Origin: Candidatus Latescibacterota bacterium
Lineage (GTDB): Bacteria > Latescibacterota > UBA2968 > GCA-2709665
Assembly (NCBI GenBank): GCA_021295655.1
Contig: JAGWBX010000006.1
Location: 1 to 58,226 of the forward strand
Length of the DNA stretch: 58,226 bases
Direction of reading: 5' to 3'
Below, piece after piece: positions 54,692 to 58,226 of the stretch. The notes under the pieces are model-generated. The model was not told the DNA's origin and searched no databases. It was given only the letters and a program-made list of their open reading frames with translations. A program made the position numbers and the translations under genes. How positions within the stretch are numbered: position 1 is the first letter of the stretch; each line of letters opens with the position of its first letter.

Positions 54692-55405
54692 GTGATTACG
54701 CTTCGGCAGGTTGGCGTGGAGCAGCAGGGACGCCGTATCCTGGCAAACGTGGATTTCGAAATCGAACGGGGTGAATTCGCCTTCCTGCTTGGGCCGACCG
54801 GGGCCGGGAAGAGTACGGTCCTGCAACTGATTCTCTTCGAACGGCGGCCAACCTCGGGCGTGGTTATGGTGGGGGACTTCAACTCGGAGACGATTCGGGA
54901 CCGTGATATCCCGGCGTTGCGGCGAAGTGTGAGTATGGTCTTCCAGAATCACCGTCTGTTGCAGGACCGGACTGTCTACGAGAACGTGGCATTTGCCATG
55001 GAGGTTACGGGCACGCCGCGCTCGGTCGTCAGGCGGCGCACCCACGCGCTGCTGGCCGACGTTGAGCTGATGCACAGACGTTCCGTCCGTCCCGGCGCAT
55101 TGTCAGGCGGCGAACAGCAACAACTGGCGATTGCCCGCGCACTGGCAAACGATCCGTTTGTCCTTCTGGCGGACGAACCCACGGCCAACCTGGATCCGGA
55201 AACGACGGACCTCGTCATGCGAATTCTTGCCAACGTCCAGGCGCGAGGAACCACGGTACTGGCGGCAACGCATAACGAAGCCCTGGTGTCGCGGCGGCGC
55301 CAAAGGGTGCTTCGGCTGGAGGATGGGCGGATTGCGTGCGGGGCAAGCCGGGAGGGCAAAAACGGTCCTGATGCGGATTCCGGTAATTTGAGATTGTCGG
55401 GTTGA
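54692..55405 (+). CDS. ftsE: cell-division ABC ATPase FtsE
   Basis: A 237-residue ABC ATPase. Walker A is LGPTGAGKSTVLQLILFE, the Q-loop is VFQNHRLLQDRTVYENVAFA, the signature is LSGGEQQQLAIARA and Walker B is LLADEPTANLDPE. Together with FtsX it converts ATP hydrolysis into activation of a periplasmic peptidoglycan-hydrolysis partner at the septum. GTG 54692 has CAGGAGG 7 bases upstream. The preceding 182 bases (54510-54691) hold a weak -10-like TACTAT near 54658 but no gene. Confidence 0.94.
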   Translation: MITLRQVGVEQQGRRILANVDFEIERGEFAFLLGPTGAGKSTVLQLILFERRPTSGVVMVGDFNSETIRDRDIPALRRSVSMVFQNHRLLQDRTVYENVAFAMEVTGTPRSVVRRRTHALLADVELMHRRSVRPGALSGGEQQQLAIARALANDPFVLLADEPTANLDPETTDLVMRILANVQARGTTVLAATHNEALVSRRRQRVLRLEDGRIACGASREGKNGPDADSGNLRLSG

Positions 55406-55454
55406 GCCGGCCGCAGCCCGGATGGGCTTCTTCAACGGGCTGTCAGGGGGCAAT

Positions 55455-56312
55455 ATGGCGCTTCTGATGGCGTTCAGGGAGGCAATGAGGGGGTTGAGGC
55501 GAACAGGGATGGCGGGAGTTGTCTCGGGCGTAACAACAGCAGTTTCGCTGATGGTCCTGGGGATATTCGTGCTTCTGGTTGGCGGCGGGCTTGCGATTTT
55601 CGAGTCCTTGCAGGGAAGAATTGAGGTGGACGTGTATCTGGACGACGGCCTCAGGCGAACGCAGGCGCTTCACCTGGCGCGGGAATTGGAAGCGATGCCG
55701 GGGGTGGCCTCGGTCCGCTACGTAGACAAAGTGGCGGCAGCCGAGGAATTCAGGTCCATGTTCGGCGACGGACTTCTGAGTGCCGTATCGCGGAATCCGC
55801 TGCCGGCGTCTGTCCGCGTTGTATTGCGGGCGGGGGAGGGTATGGTGAATAACGCGCGCGCGGTCGCCGAAGCCGCAGCCGGCCGGAAGGGAGTCGAAAG
55901 CGTGGATGCGGGCGAAGCCTGGCTGACCTCTCTGGACCGCGCGCGGGAGGCGGTAACCTGGATAGGGGTTTCCCTGGGTGTGGTGCTTTGCCTGGCGTGC
56001 ACATTTGCCGTTGGCAACACCGCCAAGCTGCTGGTGCTCGCCCAGCGGGATGCTATTGAAGTGATGCGCATGGTTGGGGCCACCGCCGGTTTCATCCGCC
56101 TGACCGTGTTGATGGGCGGCGCCGTTCTGGGATGCGCCGGTGGGATACTGGCCGTGCTGGCGCTGTGGGGCGGTTCGCAGTGGTGGGCGGCATGGATTCC
56201 CGGTGAGACGCGGGTTGCGCTGGTCTATCCTGGATTGATCGGACTGGGGGTTCTGTTGGGCATTCTGGGTAGCTGGGTATCGTTGAACCGCGTACTGCGG
56301 GCGCTGGCGTAG
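55455..56312 (+). CDS. ftsX: cell-division ABC permease FtsX
   Basis: A 285-residue membrane protein with four hydrophobic helices: one near the N-terminus (VSGVTTAVSLMVLGIFVLLV), then a roughly 130-residue periplasmic loop, then three C-terminal helices. The start MALLMAFREAMRGLRRTGMA fits the family and ATG 55455 has GGGGG 4 bases upstream; ATG 55422 would add 11 residues. The periplasmic loop is expected to contact the EnvC-like product encoded next. It follows ftsE by 49 bases. Confidence 0.92.
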   Translation: MALLMAFREAMRGLRRTGMAGVVSGVTTAVSLMVLGIFVLLVGGGLAIFESLQGRIEVDVYLDDGLRRTQALHLARELEAMPGVASVRYVDKVAAAEEFRSMFGDGLLSAVSRNPLPASVRVVLRAGEGMVNNARAVAEAAAGRKGVESVDAGEAWLTSLDRAREAVTWIGVSLGVVLCLACTFAVGNTAKLLVLAQRDAIEVMRMVGATAGFIRLTVLMGGAVLGCAGGILAVLALWGGSQWWAAWIPGETRVALVYPGLIGLGVLLGILGSWVSLNRVLRALA

Positions 56313-56346
56313 GCCGGCCATGACAGTACCGGCCGGAGTGGGAACG

Positions 56347-57543
56347 ATGCTGAGGATGGAAGCGAAGCGTATGCGGATCCTCGTTCCGGTACTGATGATT
56401 CTGGCAATCGCGTCGCCGTTGGCAGGACAGACCGACCTGCAGGAAGCGTTGGCCGCGGAGCGCGCGGCACTCGACAGCTTGAAGGCCAGGCTGGAAGCCG
56501 ACCGTGAGCAACTGAAACAGGCGAAGTCCCGGCAGAAAGCGGTTTCTCAGGATCTCGAGCGAAAGGAAAGGGATATCGTCCGAATCCGGGGCGAGTTGCG
56601 CGGATTAACGCGCCGGCAGGGAAATCTGGCGAAGCGACTCGGCACCGCGCAGCGGGAACTGGTCCGTGTTGACGCACGGAGGAAGGTGCGTGAGCTGGAA
56701 CTCTCCCGCCGTATGCGGGAGATGTACAAACTCGGCAGGCGGGGTACGCTGCGGATCCTTTTTTCGGCGGGTTCGTTTACTGAAGCGTTCAGACGTCTTC
56801 GTTATCTCTCCAGGGTTGCGGCTCAGGACCGCAGGGACTTTGAAGCGATTCAGCAGGATAGAAAGCGGGTTTCCGGCGTACTCAGATTGCAGGCCGTGCG
56901 GCACGAACGGCAGAAGGCCCTGCTGAGCGTTAAACGCAGAACCGAGGACCGGCTGGCCGTTCGCGTCAGACGGCGGGAGGCTGAACTCAGGCGGCTTCGT
57001 CGGGACGCCGACGCCCGTGCGGAGGCGGTTCGAAAAACACAGGCGGCCATGGCCGCGTCCAGTGAGCGGATCGGGCGGATCATCCAGGAGACTCGTGACG
57101 GGCGTCAGCATACCGCATTGCCGCCATTCGACTTTTCATCCCACCGCGGGAGACTGCCCCGGCCGGCGCCCGGTGGCGTGGTTGTACACTTCGGTCGACA
57201 TCAGGATCCTGACCTGAAGACGTGGACGTTCAATCGAGGCATCAATATCGCAGCACCTGCCGGAATCGAGGTCCGGGCGGTCGCGCCAGGCACGGTCGTG
57301 CTCGTGGACTGGTATCCGGGGTACGGCCAGTTTGTGTTGATGCGCCATCCGGGCGGGTATTATACGCTCTACGGACATCTTTCCGAGGTGCACGTAGTGC
57401 CGAAACAGCCGGTGATCCAGGCGGCCGTACTCGGAACGGTGGGCAGTACGGGTCGGATTGACGGGATTCCACAACTCCACTTTCAGATCATGCGGGGTGA
57501 GGAGCCCATAAATCCGGCGCTGTGGCTTTCCGGGAGCCCATAA
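56347..57543 (+). CDS. envC: EnvC-like murein hydrolase activator (coiled coil plus degenerate LytM domain)
   Basis: A 398-residue exported protein. A signal peptide (RILVPVLMILAIASPLAGQ) is followed by a long coiled coil (about residues 30-260) rich in Glu, Arg and Leu. The C-terminal LytM (M23) domain has the expected fold, but the first zinc ligands are missing: the HxGxD motif reads NRGIN, while the later YGHL and LHFQI His residues remain. Degenerate LytM domains are known in EnvC, which activates amidases rather than cutting peptidoglycan. Position directly after ftsEX supports this. ATG 56347 has GGAGTGGG 4 bases upstream. Confidence 0.87.
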   Translation: MLRMEAKRMRILVPVLMILAIASPLAGQTDLQEALAAERAALDSLKARLEADREQLKQAKSRQKAVSQDLERKERDIVRIRGELRGLTRRQGNLAKRLGTAQRELVRVDARRKVRELELSRRMREMYKLGRRGTLRILFSAGSFTEAFRRLRYLSRVAAQDRRDFEAIQQDRKRVSGVLRLQAVRHERQKALLSVKRRTEDRLAVRVRRREAELRRLRRDADARAEAVRKTQAAMAASSERIGRIIQETRDGRQHTALPPFDFSSHRGRLPRPAPGGVVVHFGRHQDPDLKTWTFNRGINIAAPAGIEVRAVAPGTVVLVDWYPGYGQFVLMRHPGGYYTLYGHLSEVHVVPKQPVIQAAVLGTVGSTGRIDGIPQLHFQIMRGEEPINPALWLSGSP

Positions 57544-57585
57544 TCGGGACATTGTGATTCGACAGGACGGATACGAAACCTGACG

Positions 57586-58226
57586 ATGGATTATACCGCT
57601 GCCATATCATTTTTCGAGCCTGATGAACCGTACCTGCTTGCAACCCATGTCAATGCAGACTGCGACGGGATTGGGGGTCTCCTGGCGCTGAGGGAGATGC
57701 TCGTCCAGAAAAAGCGGGTTTGCCGGATCGTTGTCAGCGACGAGACTTTGAATCCGAAGTTTGCTTTTCTACCGGGATTTGAGCATATTGAGTTGTACAG
57801 GTCTCTTGTGGATCCACCGCCCTTCAACAGGGCGGTATTTGTGGACACGCCCACGCTCGACCCGCAGCGGGTGGGCGACGTGCGGCGCCTGCTCGGAGAC
57901 CACGCCGGCACGATGATTGTGGATCATCACGCGGTGCGGGAGCCGGAAGGCGACGTCCGCATCGTCGACAGCGAGGCCAGTTCCGCCAGCGAGCTGGTTT
58001 ACAGGCTGCTTCTGGCGGCGGAAACGGAGATCAAACCGGCGGCCGCCACCCAGATTTACGCTGGCATCGCATCCGATACCAAGCTATTCAGGGTCTCGCA
58101 TCCGGCACGCGCGCTGAAGGTATGCAGCGAATTGGTGGATTTCGGCGCGGACCCGGAAGCGATCGCCGACGCGCTGTTCGCCCGGGAAAGCCTTGAAACC
58201 ATGGTGACGCTGGCGGCCGCGCTGGG
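57586..58226 (+). CDS. nrnA: DHH-family phosphoesterase (NrnA / RecJ-like), 3' end outside window
   Basis: The first 213 codons of a longer gene. DHH motifs are visible: ATHVNADCDGIGGLLAL, VFVDTP and the namesake IVDHHAV. Then comes the ASSASELVYRLL segment and IYAGIASDTKLF typical of bacterial nanoRNase/pAp phosphatases, which degrade 2-5-mer RNAs. A C-terminal DHHA1 domain is expected beyond the window. ATG 57586 follows the envC stop by 42 bases. Related DHH proteins such as c-di-AMP phosphodiesterases remain possible until the rest is seen. Confidence 0.8.
   Translation, partial: MDYTAAISFFEPDEPYLLATHVNADCDGIGGLLALREMLVQKKRVCRIVVSDETLNPKFAFLPGFEHIELYRSLVDPPPFNRAVFVDTPTLDPQRVGDVRRLLGDHAGTMIVDHHAVREPEGDVRIVDSEASSASELVYRLLLAAETEIKPAAATQIYAGIASDTKLFRVSHPARALKVCSELVDFGADPEAIADALFARESLETMVTLAAAL

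Overview
The window is a contiguous, gene-dense piece of a GC-rich bacterial chromosome that contains the replication-origin region. The envelope genes point to a Gram-negative (diderm) organism: the C-terminal end of an outer-membrane beta-barrel, a YidC with a large periplasmic domain, PbpC with a lipoprotein alpha-2-macroglobulin, a SurA-like foldase, and FtsEX with an EnvC-type partner. No marker here fixes the phylum. The gene mix and the abundant dispersed intergenic repeats would suit an uncultured FCB-group or Latescibacterota-like lineage, but that is an impression and not a result.

Layout. 1-2.6 kb: barrel fragment, a decayed fragment and a HigB / HigA-IrrE toxin-antitoxin pair. 2.6-10.2 kb: tandem palindromic repeats, ATP sulfurylase, ClpP, the haem genes hemE-hemH-hemY, and serS facing them. 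10.2-20.2 kb: an orphan 56-aa gene with its own promoter and a near-perfect terminator, then a polyprenyl-phosphate glycosyltransferase, pbpC and alpha-2-macroglobulin on the minus strand. 20.5-27.7 kb: metabolic genes (LLM oxidoreductase, cupin, Ntn-hydrolase acylase, HAD phosphatase, CDP-alcohol phosphatidyltransferase, FAH-family hydrolase). 28.6-31.0 kb: a methylmalonyl-CoA mutase catalytic chain fused to an N-terminal XRE DNA-binding domain, followed by methylmalonyl-CoA epimerase. 31.2-36.0 kb: rsmG, mnmE, yidC, rnpA, rpmH on the minus strand. 36.5-46.3 kb: dnaA, a DnaA-box-rich oriC candidate, dnaN, recF, dciA, gyrB, gyrA. 46.3-58.2 kb: homoserine dehydrogenase, tRNA-Asp, mfd, a SurA-like foldase, an S4 protein, a methyltransferase, ftsE-ftsX-envC and a truncated DHH phosphoesterase.

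How it fits together. dnaA/dnaN/recF/dciA/gyrBA and rpmH/rnpA/yidC/mnmE/rsmG form the classical divergent origin neighbourhood. Two parS-type ParB sites lie on the rsmG side: one is between rsmG and mnmE, and the other is inside the mutase reading frame across its predicted substrate-specificity arginine. parA and parB themselves are not here. The mutase and epimerase sit where parAB often follows rsmG.

The most unusual items are the XRE-mutase fusion, the parS embedded in its coding sequence, and at least three families of dispersed intergenic repeats. Several copies end directly at a start codon and appear to supply the ribosome-binding site of hemY, the epimerase gene and gyrB.
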